A DNA stretch of 64,000 bases from Brevundimonas subvibrioides (GTDB taxonomy: Bacteria > Pseudomonadota > Alphaproteobacteria > Caulobacterales > Caulobacteraceae), in contig NCEB01000009.1 of assembly GCA_002280475.1 (NCBI GenBank), positions 46,640 to 110,639 of the forward strand, written 5' to 3'. A model generated the notes under the pieces. That model did not search any database and was not told the DNA's origin. It saw only the letters and a list, made by a program, of their open reading frames with translations. A program made the position numbers and the translations under genes. Below are positions 35,297-44,505 of the stretch, one piece after another (the stretch's first letter is position 1; every line of letters starts with the position of its first letter).

Positions 35297-36231
35297 CACA
35301 CGGTCTCGGCATAGAGGGCGGCGCGGTAGAGTCTCAGCGAGAAGGCTCGCGCGCCCGTCGGCGCCCACCCTGCGAGCGCGAACCGCTTCATCCACGGCCG
35401 CACACGGTCCAGGGCCGGCACGCGCTTCAGCATCCGCGCGACCTTGTAGCTGGGATAGGTTCCGACGATGTCGGGATGCCGGGCCACCACGCGGGCGAAA
35501 TTCCCCGCGGACTGTTCGTATTTGCCGGCCAGCTGTTCGACCGTGTCCAGGCCCATATGGGTGGCCGGGTTGTCGACATGGATGACGCGAAAGCGACGCG
35601 AGACGCGCATGGCCCACTCCACGTCCTCCCAGCCCCAGCCGGTGAAGGTGGCGTCGAAGGCTTCGGCCTCGAACACGTCGCGCCGGACCAGCAGGTTGGA
35701 GGTGTAGACGTATTTCTCCGGCGTGCGGGCCCGCTCGCCATAGGCGACGCACTCGCCGTGCGTCGCCATGGCCCGGTGGACGGAAAAGCGCGCCTCGGTC
35801 GAGGCCTGCAGCAGGGAGAACCCGCCGAACGCGACTGCCGGATCCTCGCGCGCCACCAGGTCGGCCCAGGTCTGGAGGAACCGCCGATGGTCCGGCCGCA
35901 TGTCGCTGTCGAGGAACAGCAGCGAGCCGCCTCGCGCCGCCGCCGCCAGCCGGTTGCGCCCCTTCGAGCGTCCCTCGTTCCGGGAAAGAGAGATCAGCCG
36001 GGTCGGCAGGGCCATGCGCCGAACCTGCGCCTGAAGCCTTTCCGTCAGGGTCGCGTCGCTGGTGCCGTCGTCCAGCAGCACGACCTCGACCGCGCCCCCC
36101 AGGGCCGCGGCTTCCTCGTCCAGCAGGCCCAGCAGTTCGCCCGGATCGTCGCGCAGAAAGGGGATCAGCACCGAGACCGCCGGTTTGGCAGCGCGGCGGC
36201 GCGCGTTGTCGGTCAGGATGGGACGACTCAT
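35296..36231 (-). CDS. hfsG: Family 2 glycosyltransferase, HfsG-like
   Basis: A 311-residue GT2 enzyme. The ATG at 36231 overlaps the flippase stop (ATGA). Motifs: AVSVLIPFLRDDPGELLGLL near residue 18, EVVLLDDGTSDATL near residue 48, the DxD-type LLFLDSDMRPDHRRF near residue 98, and GWGWEDVEWAMRVSRRFRV near residue 190, where the ED pair is the expected base. It likely adds one sugar to the lipid-linked holdfast repeat unit in the cytoplasm. Position after hfsE-hfsF supports the name; the sugar is unknown. Confidence 0.72.
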   Translation of the reverse strand: MSRPILTDNARRRAAKPAVSVLIPFLRDDPGELLGLLDEEAAALGGAVEVVLLDDGTSDATLTERLQAQVRRMALPTRLISLSRNEGRSKGRNRLAAAARGGSLLFLDSDMRPDHRRFLQTWADLVAREDPAVAFGGFSLLQASTEARFSVHRAMATHGECVAYGERARTPEKYVYTSNLLVRRDVFEAEAFDATFTGWGWEDVEWAMRVSRRFRVIHVDNPATHMGLDTVEQLAGKYEQSAGNFARVVARHPDIVGTYPSYKVARMLKRVPALDRVRPWMKRFALAGWAPTGARAFSLRLYRAALYAETV

Positions 36232-37676
36232 GCCGTGGCCCTTCTCGTTCGGGCCTGAACCAGCCGGCCGGCCACGTCGCGCATGCCCGCTGCGTTCAGC
36301 ACCAGCACGGCCATGCCGTAGACCACGGCCCCGACGCCGGCCTTCAGGATCAGCTCCCCCAGCCCGCCCCAGGCCGGAAGGACCAGCACCACGGCCGCCA
36401 TCAGTCCGCTGGCCAGACCGCAGCGGCCCAGGGTGGTCCAGGGGATCGGCATGGCCACGCCGATGCGCCGTCCCATGACGATGGACGCCAGGGCGCCGAC
36501 GGCGAAACTGAGGGTCGTGGCGATCGCCGCGCCCATGACGCCCATCGGCGGCACGAGGGCGAGGTTCAGCAACACATTGGCGGCGGCCGGAATGCACAGG
36601 GTCACCAGCAGCCGGTCGGTGCGCCGTCCCAGCACGAAGCTCTGGCTCAGATAATAGGCGGTGATCCCCGACAGCAGGGCCGACAGGGCGATCACCGGGG
36701 TGACCGAGGCGGCGGCCGTTCTCAGGTCCTCGCCGATCATGAACTCCGCCATCGGCCGGGCGACAAGGGCGACGCCGACCGCCGCCGGAAGGCCGATCAG
36801 GATGAAGGTCGAGGCTTGCTCGCGCGCCGCCGCGAGGAAGCCCTCACGGGTGCCCCGCTCCCAGGCCATGATGAGGGCCGGCGTGCCCGCCGCGCCGAGC
36901 CAGATGAACAGCACGTCCAGCGTCCGGCTCGCGAGGCTGTAGCCCGCATGATAGGCCCCGACCGCCGCCGGGCCCAGAAACGCATCCAGCAGGAACCGGT
37001 CCGTGGACGCCATGACCAGCGACAACCCCAGCCCCGCCGCGATCGGATAGCCGTAGCGGGCATAGGACCATAGTCGCTCCCGATACAGGGTCCCGCCGCG
37101 CGCCAGCCTCAGCTCTCCGGGCAGGATGAAAGGCAGGGTCAGCAGCGGCGCCAGGCCGAGACCGATCAGGGGGGAGGCGGCTCCCGCGCCCAGCAGCGCC
37201 GCCACGACGCCGAAGCCGAAGCCGCCCAGGCTGACGAAGATGTCCAGGGTCGCCGACTTGCGCACCGCGCCAGAAGCGCGGAACCGCTCCTGCGCCAGCT
37301 TCGACAGGCAGCGGATCGGAATGCCCGCCACCCCCGCCGCGATGGCCAGCTTCAGGCCGAGCCCGATGGGCAGGACCCAAAGGATCAGGGCGAACACCGG
37401 CAGGACGGCGGCCGTCATAACCGCAGCGGTGCGATAAAGCGTCAGGAAATGGTCGGCCAGGCTGCGGCCCTTCTCGGCCGCCCAGAACCGCGCCATCGAG
37501 GCTTCCAGCCAGCTGAAGGTCGCGACGTGGAACAGGGTCATGACCGAGAAGGCGATGGCGTAGCGCCCGAAATCCTCGGGCGTCAGCAGGCGCGTGAACA
37601 CGACGATGGAGCCGAACCCCACCAGTCCCTGGATGATGTTGGCGGGCAGATAGCCCCACACACCGCGCCAGAACAT
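36228..37676 (-). CDS. hfsF: Polysaccharide repeat-unit flippase (Wzx/MATE type)
   Basis: A 482-residue integral membrane protein of the polysaccharide-transport superfamily with about 12-14 hydrophobic segments. It starts MFWRGVWGYLPANIIQGLVGF and has GSIVVFTRLLTPEDFGRYAIA near residue 23, the classic opening of Wzx proteins. It would turn the lipid-linked repeat unit across the inner membrane. Lies 13 bases after hfsE and overlaps hfsG, so the four minus-strand genes form one operon. Confidence 0.8.
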   Translation of the reverse strand: MFWRGVWGYLPANIIQGLVGFGSIVVFTRLLTPEDFGRYAIAFSVMTLFHVATFSWLEASMARFWAAEKGRSLADHFLTLYRTAAVMTAAVLPVFALILWVLPIGLGLKLAIAAGVAGIPIRCLSKLAQERFRASGAVRKSATLDIFVSLGGFGFGVVAALLGAGAASPLIGLGLAPLLTLPFILPGELRLARGGTLYRERLWSYARYGYPIAAGLGLSLVMASTDRFLLDAFLGPAAVGAYHAGYSLASRTLDVLFIWLGAAGTPALIMAWERGTREGFLAAAREQASTFILIGLPAAVGVALVARPMAEFMIGEDLRTAAASVTPVIALSALLSGITAYYLSQSFVLGRRTDRLLVTLCIPAAANVLLNLALVPPMGVMGAAIATTLSFAVGALASIVMGRRIGVAMPIPWTTLGRCGLASGLMAAVVLVLPAWGGLGELILKAGVGAVVYGMAVLVLNAAGMRDVAGRLVQARTRRATA

Positions 37677-37689
37677 CAGACCGGTCCCG

Positions 37690-39264
37690 TCACCGTTGGG
37701 CCGCCCGGTCGCCCAGCAGCACGGGCACGGTGACGAGCATGATCCAAAGGTCGAGCCACAGCGACTGACGCTCGATGTATTCGACGTCCAGCCGCACGCG
37801 CGTGCGCACCTCGGCGGCGGTGTGCAGCGGGCCTCGCGAGCCCTTGATGGCGGCCCAGCCCGTCATGCCGGGCTTCATCCGGTGACGGTGGGCGTATTCG
37901 GCGACCAGGCGCGCGGAATCGATCTGGCCCGTCTTCATGCCGATGGCGTGGGGACGGGGCCCGACGAGCGACATCTCGCCCTTCAACACATTGAACAGCT
38001 GGGGCAGCTCGTCGAGACTGGTCGAGCGGATGAAGCGCCCCAACCGCGTGACGCGATCGTCGTCTGCGGTCACCTGACGGCTGGCGGTAGCGTCGGCGGC
38101 CTCATGGCGCATGGAGCGGAACTTCCAGACCACGATCTCCTCGTGATTGAACCCGTGGCGACGTTGCCGGAAAAAGATCGGCCCAGGGCTGTCCAGCCGG
38201 ATCGCCAGGGCCGTCAGGGCGATGACAGGCGACAGCAGGACCAGAGCCGCCGTCCCGACCACCATGTCCTGAATCCGCTTGTTGAAGGCCCGGCGATCGT
38301 CGTCGATGGTGCCGTCCAGCGAGGCGAGGGGGGCTCGCGCCAGGCGGTCCAGGGCCGCGCCGCGTTCGCTGGCATCGACCGGATCGACCAGCAGGGTCAC
38401 CTCGTTGGGCAGGGTCGACAGCCGCGCCGTCAGCTCTCGCACCCTGGCCTCCGCCTTCGGGTCGATGGCCACGACGATCTTGTCGACATAGGGCGTCATC
38501 CGGTGGGTCATCAGGGCCTGGGCGTCGCCCAGCACCGGCACACCGGCCACGCTGTCGGGCGACCGCGCCAGCCGATCGTCGAAGATGCCCAGCACATTGA
38601 TGTCGCGGCGTTGCAGCGCCTCGCGGATCAGACGTTCGGCGTGGCGCGTCGCCCCGACCAGCACGACATTGGGCGTCAGGGCCCCCTTCTTGCGCCAGTC
38701 GGCGACCTTCAGGCTCCAGCCCAGGTGAAGGCCGTACAGGGCAACGATCACGAATGCGGTCCACAGGAGATGGGCCGTCAAGTCCGGTTGCCGGGCCGAC
38801 AGCGCGGCTTCCAGCCCGATGGCGAGGCCCCCGCCGACCAACGCCACGCCGGACACCGCCGCCAGATGGGTCGATACGCTCTGGCCCTTCGCGAACCGGT
38901 AGAGGCCGAGCGACCGCATCAGCCCCAGCACTGTCGCTGCTCCCAGCGCCAGGGGCAGGACGCGCCAAAGCGGGGCCTCGAGCAGGCCACCGGGCGTCAT
39001 CACCCAGAGAAGGATCAAGGACAGGCCGACGACCACAGCCACGTCGACGCTGCGAAACCAATGGACCGCCAGGCGCGAGGCGTCGCGCTGCCTCGCATTC
39101 AGCCAGACCTCGGGACGGAAGGGGCCGCGCCGCGCCGCGCCTTCGGCTCCGGCGTCGATTTCAGCGTCGGCCACGGTGCGGGCCGCCAGCGCCTGAAGCG
39201 CGGGGGCGTCCAGCCGGGCGTCCGGATCGCGCGTCAGGTCGAGGGCCGTGCTCATGGCCGTCAT
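37690..39264 (-). CDS. hfsE: Undecaprenyl-phosphate sugar phosphotransferase, HfsE-like
   Basis: Starts repeat-unit assembly by moving a sugar-1-phosphate to undecaprenyl phosphate. The 524-residue product has four N-terminal membrane helices (about residues 75-185), a CoA-binding-like segment (VVLVGATRHAERLIREALQ), and the C-terminal WcaJ/PHPT catalytic domain with FFRQRRHGFNHEEIVVWKFRS, SLDELPQLFNVLKGEMSLVG and MKPGMTGWAAIKGSRG. ATG at 39264, or at 39255 with better AGGA spacing. First gene of the hfsE-hfsF-hfsG-GT operon. Confidence 0.82.
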   Translation of the reverse strand: MTAMSTALDLTRDPDARLDAPALQALAARTVADAEIDAGAEGAARRGPFRPEVWLNARQRDASRLAVHWFRSVDVAVVVGLSLILLWVMTPGGLLEAPLWRVLPLALGAATVLGLMRSLGLYRFAKGQSVSTHLAAVSGVALVGGGLAIGLEAALSARQPDLTAHLLWTAFVIVALYGLHLGWSLKVADWRKKGALTPNVVLVGATRHAERLIREALQRRDINVLGIFDDRLARSPDSVAGVPVLGDAQALMTHRMTPYVDKIVVAIDPKAEARVRELTARLSTLPNEVTLLVDPVDASERGAALDRLARAPLASLDGTIDDDRRAFNKRIQDMVVGTAALVLLSPVIALTALAIRLDSPGPIFFRQRRHGFNHEEIVVWKFRSMRHEAADATASRQVTADDDRVTRLGRFIRSTSLDELPQLFNVLKGEMSLVGPRPHAIGMKTGQIDSARLVAEYAHRHRMKPGMTGWAAIKGSRGPLHTAAEVRTRVRLDVEYIERQSLWLDLWIMLVTVPVLLGDRAAQR

Positions 39265-39407
39265 CCTGCACAGGGGCCGTGGATGTCACGTTAACGGGCG
39301 CGTCTGGCGTTGCGACCCCGTGGCCGAACAATGGCGGCTTGGCCCGCGTCGCTGGCCGTGGTCAGATGTCCCAGGGACCAAGGGTCCGAAGATCGGGAGA
39401 GTTGTTG

Positions 39408-40007
39408 TTGCAGAAGTTCGCGCCGTCCGTCCGTCAAGCGTTGGGGGCCTCGGCCGCCGCCGCTGTCCTGCTGTTCGCCGTGGGGGCCGCGGCCCAGACC
39501 GCGCCCATCGTCCAGCCCGGCGCGCCCGGTCAGGCGACTCGAGCGCTGAGCGGCGACGAGGCCTCTCGCATCGCCGATAACCGTTTCTCCGCCGATGACG
39601 TCAAGTTCATGCAGGACATGATCCTGCATCACGCCCAGGCCGTGCAGATGGCTGCGCTGGTGAACGAGCGCACGAACACCGAGGCCGTGCGCGACATCGC
39701 GGGTCGGATCACGGCCTCCCAGGCCGACGAGATCGAGTTCATGCGCGGCTGGCTGACCGAGCGCGGCGAGACCGCGCCCGACCCGGCCGGCGGCGATTCA
39801 ATGGCAGGCATGGATCACGGCGCGATGGATCACTCCCAGCACGGCGGTGGACACGCCGGCATGCCGGGAATGTCGACGCCCGAGCAGATGGCCGCACTCG
39901 CTGCCGCCGAGGGCCCCGCGTTCGATCAGCTGTTCCTGGAGCGGATGATCGCTCACCATGAGGGGGCCGTGCAGATGGTCGCCGACCTGTTCGGGCCGCC
40001 AACCTGA
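39408..40007 (+). CDS. DUF305 domain, N-terminal half of a split gene
   Basis: A 199-residue exported protein. No ATG is available; one of three consecutive TTG codons (39402-39410) after GGGAGAG is the likely start. It has a signal peptide (AAAAVLLFAVGAAAQT) and a DUF305 domain: KFMQDMILHHAQAVQMAALV near residue 60, a Met/His-rich linker (MAGMDHGAMDHSQHGGGHAG), and FLERMIAHHEGAVQMVADLF. It stops abruptly just after that motif, where DUF305 domains normally continue. Related proteins known from memory continue into an LVIVD-repeat domain like the one starting just downstream in another frame, so this looks like half of a broken gene. Confidence 0.65.
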   Translation: MQKFAPSVRQALGASAAAAVLLFAVGAAAQTAPIVQPGAPGQATRALSGDEASRIADNRFSADDVKFMQDMILHHAQAVQMAALVNERTNTEAVRDIAGRITASQADEIEFMRGWLTERGETAPDPAGGDSMAGMDHGAMDHSQHGGGHAGMPGMSTPEQMAALAAAEGPAFDQLFLERMIAHHEGAVQMVADLFGPPT

Positions 40008-40171
40008 ACCTGGTCGCCAGCCTGCCCAAGCCCACCGGCTTCTTCGACCCCGCCAATCCCGAGGGCCTGCCGCCGCCGATCCCGTCCGAGACTGAAGATG
40101 GCGACGCCCGCGAAGGCACCGCCGCCCAGTTCGGCCGTCGCGCGCCCTTCCTCAGCTTCGCCAACACCGAC

Positions 40172-41710
40172 ATGGCCTTCCAGAACGACCTGCTGGCGGT
40201 CGGCAACTATCACGGCTTCAACCTGTACCGGATCAGCGAGGCCTCGCCCGAGCCGGAGCTCATCACCTCCGTGGTCTGTCCTGGGGGCCAGGGCGACGTC
40301 TCGATCGTCGGCGACCTGCTGCTTATGTCGGTGGAGTCCAACAACGGACGCGTCGATTGCGGCCGTCAGGGCGTGGGCGAGGGCGCGCAGCCCGATCGCT
40401 TCCGCGGCGTGCGCATCTTCGACATTTCAGACCGCGCCAACCCCGTCCAGGTCGGCCAGGTCCAGACCTGCCGGGGGTCGCACACCCATTCTGTCGTCTC
40501 CGCCGACGAGCGTCGCCTGATCGTCTACAACTCCGGCACCGCCGGCGTGCGCGACGAGGACGAACTGGCCGGCTGCGTCGTCGGATTCCCGGGAGATGAA
40601 AACACGGCGCTGTTCTCGATCGACGTGATCGAGATCCCGCTGGCCGATCCGTCCCAGGCCCGCATCATCGACAGCCCGCGCGTCTTCGCCGACGACGCGA
40701 CCGGCGCGGTGGCGGGCTTGTGGCGCGGCGGGGACCACGGCGCGGGCACCCAGACGACCAACCGCACCGACCAGTGCCACGACATCACCCTGTTCCCGGC
40801 CAGGAATCTGGCCGGCGGCGCCTGTTCGGGCAACGGCATCCTGATGGACATTTCCAACCCGATGCAGCCGCGCCGGATCTCGGCGGTGAACGATCCCCGG
40901 TTCGCCTACTGGCACTCGGCTACCTTCAACAACGACGGCACCAAGGTGATCTTCACCGACGAATGGGGCGGCGGCGCGCGTCCGCGCTGCCGCGTGCAGG
41001 ACCCGACCGATTGGGGTGCCAACGCCATCTACGATATCGTCGATGGCCAGATGGTGTTCCGCAGCTACTACAAGATGCCGGCGCCCCAGACCGCGCGCGA
41101 GAACTGCGTGGCCCACAACGGCTCGCTGATCCCTGTCCCCGGGCGAGACCTGTTCGTCCAGGCCTGGTATCAGGGCGGTCTGTCGATCAGCGACTTCACC
41201 GACTCGTCCAACCCGCGCGAGATCGCCTATTTCGACCGGGGTCCGCTCAGCGACGAGCATGACATCCTGGGCGGCTACTGGTCGGTCTACTGGTACAATG
41301 GCCGCATCTACGGCACCGAGATCGCGCGCGGCCTGGACGTGCTGGAACTGCAGCCCAGCGCCGACCTGACCGCCAACGAGATCGCCGCCGCCGCCATGGC
41401 GGACGAAGGCGGCACGGTGAACCCGCAGCAGCAGTTTCCGGTCCGCTGGCCCCACCATCCGGTGGTCGCCCGCGCCTATCTGGACCAGTTGGCGCGGGAC
41501 GGAGGCCTGGCGGCCGACGTCATGGCCCGGATCACCACCGCCGTCGACGCGGCCGCGCCTCTGGTCGAGGCCGGGGGCCGTGACGCCTCGGCGGCCAGCG
41601 CGCTGCGGGCCGCTGCCGGCGATATCTCGGTGTCCGGGAATGACCAGACGGCGCGCCGTCTGCGCGGTCTGACCGAGACGCTGAACGGCATCGCCGAACG
41701 CATCGGTTGA
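40172..41710 (+). CDS. LVIVD-repeat beta-propeller, C-terminal half of a split gene
   Basis: A 512-residue frame with propeller-like repeats: GNYHGFNLYRISEASPEPEL, ELITSVVCPGGQGDVSIVG, FRGVRIFDISDRANPVQVG, NGILMDISNPMQPRRISAV, SISDFTDSSNPREIAYFD. ATG 40172 is simply the first in-frame start. The same frame is open and protein-like back to about 39998 (LVASLPKPTGFFDPANPEG) with no start codon, meaning the natural N-terminus lies upstream, in the DUF305 part. It would be an exported protein if joined. Function of this family is unknown. Confidence 0.65.
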   Translation: MAFQNDLLAVGNYHGFNLYRISEASPEPELITSVVCPGGQGDVSIVGDLLLMSVESNNGRVDCGRQGVGEGAQPDRFRGVRIFDISDRANPVQVGQVQTCRGSHTHSVVSADERRLIVYNSGTAGVRDEDELAGCVVGFPGDENTALFSIDVIEIPLADPSQARIIDSPRVFADDATGAVAGLWRGGDHGAGTQTTNRTDQCHDITLFPARNLAGGACSGNGILMDISNPMQPRRISAVNDPRFAYWHSATFNNDGTKVIFTDEWGGGARPRCRVQDPTDWGANAIYDIVDGQMVFRSYYKMPAPQTARENCVAHNGSLIPVPGRDLFVQAWYQGGLSISDFTDSSNPREIAYFDRGPLSDEHDILGGYWSVYWYNGRIYGTEIARGLDVLELQPSADLTANEIAAAAMADEGGTVNPQQQFPVRWPHHPVVARAYLDQLARDGGLAADVMARITTAVDAAAPLVEAGGRDASAASALRAAAGDISVSGNDQTARRLRGLTETLNGIAERIG

Positions 41711-41763
41711 CGCTGATTGGGGGCCTGCGGCGGAAACGTCGCGGGCCTCGTCACCTTCATGTG

Positions 41764-41792
41764 TTGCGACTGCTTCGCAAGTTCACTATAGC
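41764..41792 (+). promoter_or_regulatory. Promoter with overlapping palindrome, iron ABC operon
   Basis: TTGCGA (41764-41769) and TATAGC (41787-41792) form a -35/-10 pair with 17-base spacing, about 50 bases before the iron-binding protein gene. The -35 is one arm of a perfect palindrome, TTGCGA-CTGCT-TCGCAA (41764-41780). A repressor bound there would block the promoter; Fur is the natural candidate given the operon, by inference. Confidence 0.5.
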
Positions 41793-41842
41793 GGAGCCGC
41801 AACATCGCCGCGGGTCAGCGGCCTCAGTCCGGAAACGTCACC

Positions 41843-42892
41843 ATGTCCCTTCGTCGTACCCTGATGCTGGCCGTCGCCGGCGCGCTTGTCCTCGCCGGCT
41901 GCGGTCAGCCGTCCGAGACCCAGACCGACGGGGCCGATGCCGGAGTGGTGAACCTCTACACCGCGCGCCACTACGATTCCGATCTCAGGCTGTACGAGCG
42001 CTTCACCGAGCTGACCGGCATCCGCGTCAACCGCATCGAGGGCAACGCCGACCAGCTGATCGCGCGCATGCAGGCCGAGGGCGAGGCCAGCCCCGCCGAC
42101 GTCTTCGTGGTTTCCGACGCCGGGGCCCTGTGGCGCGTCCAGACCGCGGGCCTGTTCCAGCCGGTCGCCAGCGAGACCCTGAACGCCGCCATTCCGGCCA
42201 ACCTGCGCGATCCGGAGGGGCGCTGGTTCGGCTTCACCCGCCGCGCCCGCGTCGTCGCCTATGACCCTGCGAAGGTCCGCCCTGAAGAGGTCGATACCTA
42301 CGAGGAAATCGCCTCGCCGCGCTTCCGAGGCAAGCTGTGCGTCCGCTCGGCGGACAACCCCTACAACCTGTCGCTGGTCGGTGCCCTGATCGAGGCCTGG
42401 GGCCCGGAGAAGGCGGCGGAATGGACCCGTGGCATCGCCGCCAACCTGGCCCGTCCGCCCGAGGGTGGCGATCGCGACCAGATCCGCGCTGTCGGCGCCG
42501 GCGTCTGCGAGATCGCCCTGACCAACACCTACTACTATGTCCTGCTGGGCAATGGCGACGACGCCGCCGACCGGGCTCTGGTCGAGCGGATCCAGCTGGC
42601 CTTCCCGTCGCTGGACGGGCAGGGGACCCATGTGAACGTGTCGGGCGGCGGCGTCGTCGCCGGTGCGCCGAATCGTGACAACGCGATCCGTCTGGTCGAA
42701 TTCCTCGCCTCGGCCGAGGCCCAGACCATGGTCGCGGCCTCGAACGGCGAGTACCCCGCCAGCCCCTCGGTCCCGGCCCCGCCTCCGGTCGACGCCATCG
42801 CCGACTTCACCGCCCATCCGATGTCGGTGGCCGCATTTGGTCCCCGCACGGCCCAGGCGCTGGAGCTGATGACCGCCGCCGGCTGGCGTTGA
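41843..42892 (+). CDS. Iron(III) ABC transporter substrate-binding lipoprotein
   Basis: A 349-residue periplasmic binding protein of the FbpA/FutA type. The signal ends LVLAGC, so it is a lipoprotein (Cys at about residue 20). The mature protein begins VVNLYTARHYDSDLRLYERF, with the Tyr and His residues expected in ferric-binding proteins, and NTYYYVLLGNGDD near residue 227 has the Tyr pair that coordinates iron. Its stop overlaps the permease start as TTGA. Iron specificity is by family; other metals cannot be excluded. Confidence 0.88.
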   Translation: MSLRRTLMLAVAGALVLAGCGQPSETQTDGADAGVVNLYTARHYDSDLRLYERFTELTGIRVNRIEGNADQLIARMQAEGEASPADVFVVSDAGALWRVQTAGLFQPVASETLNAAIPANLRDPEGRWFGFTRRARVVAYDPAKVRPEEVDTYEEIASPRFRGKLCVRSADNPYNLSLVGALIEAWGPEKAAEWTRGIAANLARPPEGGDRDQIRAVGAGVCEIALTNTYYYVLLGNGDDAADRALVERIQLAFPSLDGQGTHVNVSGGGVVAGAPNRDNAIRLVEFLASAEAQTMVAASNGEYPASPSVPAPPPVDAIADFTAHPMSVAAFGPRTAQALELMTAAGWR

Positions 42893-44505
42893 TCGAGACG
42901 GCGGTTCTTCCGGCCCGACGGGGGCTGCGGCTCCCGTCCACGCTGAGCGGGATCGCCGGCGTCGCCGTTATTGTGGTTCTCGCGCCGTTGCTGGGGGTGG
43001 CCCTGGCCGCGGCGCGAGGGCCCTGGGCGGGCCTGTCGGTGGGAACGCTGACGGATTATGCGACGACTTCCGCCGTCCTCGCGGTCGGTGTCGGCGTCCT
43101 GGCCTCGCTGCTTGGGGTCGGTTCGGCCTGGTTGGTGGCCCAGTACCGGTTTCCGGGGCGAGGGGCCTTCAGCTGGCTCCTCGTCTTGCCGCTGGCGGCG
43201 CCGACCTTCGCCCTGGCCTATGGCTATGCCGATCTCCTGGACGTCGCCGGGCCGCTGCGGACCTGGTTGCGTCAGGACTTCGACATCGAGGTGCCGGGCA
43301 CGATGCGCAGTCTGCCGGGCTCGGTCATGGTCCTGTCGCTGGCCTTCTACCCTTACGTCTATCTGGCGGTTCGCGACGCCCTGCTGAATCGGTCCAGCTC
43401 GGCGCACGAAGCGGCGCGGGCGCTCGGAGCGTCTCCGGCGCGAGTGTTCTGGCGCGTCACCCTGCCCATGGCGCGACCCGCGCTCGCGGCCGGGCTGGCC
43501 CTGACCCTGATGGAGACCCTGGCCGACTACGGTGCTGTGAGTTTTCTCAGCGTCCAGACTCTGACCACCGGGGTCGTCCGCGTCTGGTCGGTGAACGGCT
43601 CGCCCGCCTCGGCGGCACTGTTGGGCCTGCCGCTGATCGGGACCGCGGCGGCCCTGCTGATCCTGGAGCGCTGGAGCCGGTCGCACCGGGCCTATGGCGT
43701 TCACGCTGGCGGATGGCGGCCTGTTCCCGGCCGAACCCTGACCGGCTGGCGCGCGGTCCTGGCGACCTCCGCGTGCAGCCTGCTGCTGGTCGTGGCCTTC
43801 ATCCTGCCGCTGGGCTGGCTGGGCTGGAACGGGCTTCAGTCGACGCCCGAGTGGCCGCGTCTGGCGGCGGCGGCCGGACGCGTCGCGGCGCTGGGCGTCG
43901 CAGGGGCGCTGGTGGCGACCGCACTGGCTCTCGCCCTGGCGTTGGCGGGTCGGGGGCGGCCCTTGCTGACCCGTCTCGCCGGTCTCGGCTACGCGACCCC
44001 GGGTGCCGTCATGGCGATCGGGCTCCTGGTCCCCGCGGGTCTTCTGTGGCGCGCCATGCCGGGCCCCGGCTGGATGTTCGGCATCGGCCTCGTCTTGCTG
44101 ATCTATGCCTATGCCTCCCGACTGATGGCGGCCGCCTTGGAGCCGATCGCCTCGGCCCTGACCCGCGCGCGCCCGTCCATGAGCGATGCCGCCCGCGCCC
44201 TGGGGCGGACGCCCCTGGGCACCGCCTGGTCGGTTCACGTCCCGCTGGCCAGCGGTGGCCTGCTGACGGCCGCGCTCATCGTCTTCATCGACGTGGTCAA
44301 GGAACTTCCGGCGACCCTGATCCTGCGTCCGTTCAACTTCGACACCCTGGCCGTGCTCGCCGACGCCTATGCCCGCGACGAGCGCATCGGCCAGGCCGCC
44401 TGGCCCGCCTTGATGATCGTCGTGGTGGCCATGCCCGCCTGTCTGTGGTTGACCCGTCGCATCTCGCGCGCCCGGCCGGGAGGGAGCCCCCAAGGTGACG
44501 ATTGA
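42889..44505 (+). CDS. Iron(III) ABC transporter permease, two fused domains
   Basis: A 538-residue inner-membrane protein with about 12 helices and two ABC-permease units. Each has its EAA loop: EAARALGASPARVFWRVTLP near residue 180 and DAARALGRTPLGTAWSVHVP near residue 435. Such fused FbpB-type permeases need no second permease gene, and none is present. TTG start at 42889 overlaps the preceding stop (TTGA), so it depends on translational coupling. Its 3' end overlaps the ATPase gene by 11 bases. Confidence 0.88.
   Translation: MIETAVLPARRGLRLPSTLSGIAGVAVIVVLAPLLGVALAAARGPWAGLSVGTLTDYATTSAVLAVGVGVLASLLGVGSAWLVAQYRFPGRGAFSWLLVLPLAAPTFALAYGYADLLDVAGPLRTWLRQDFDIEVPGTMRSLPGSVMVLSLAFYPYVYLAVRDALLNRSSSAHEAARALGASPARVFWRVTLPMARPALAAGLALTLMETLADYGAVSFLSVQTLTTGVVRVWSVNGSPASAALLGLPLIGTAAALLILERWSRSHRAYGVHAGGWRPVPGRTLTGWRAVLATSACSLLLVVAFILPLGWLGWNGLQSTPEWPRLAAAAGRVAALGVAGALVATALALALALAGRGRPLLTRLAGLGYATPGAVMAIGLLVPAGLLWRAMPGPGWMFGIGLVLLIYAYASRLMAAALEPIASALTRARPSMSDAARALGRTPLGTAWSVHVPLASGGLLTAALIVFIDVVKELPATLILRPFNFDTLAVLADAYARDERIGQAAWPALMIVVVAMPACLWLTRRISRARPGGSPQGDD

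Noticed and set aside
42535..44493. A 652-codon minus-strand frame opposite the iron permease
   Set aside because: Gln/Arg/Gly-rich shadow of the membrane-helix codons; no start signal or recognisable family.
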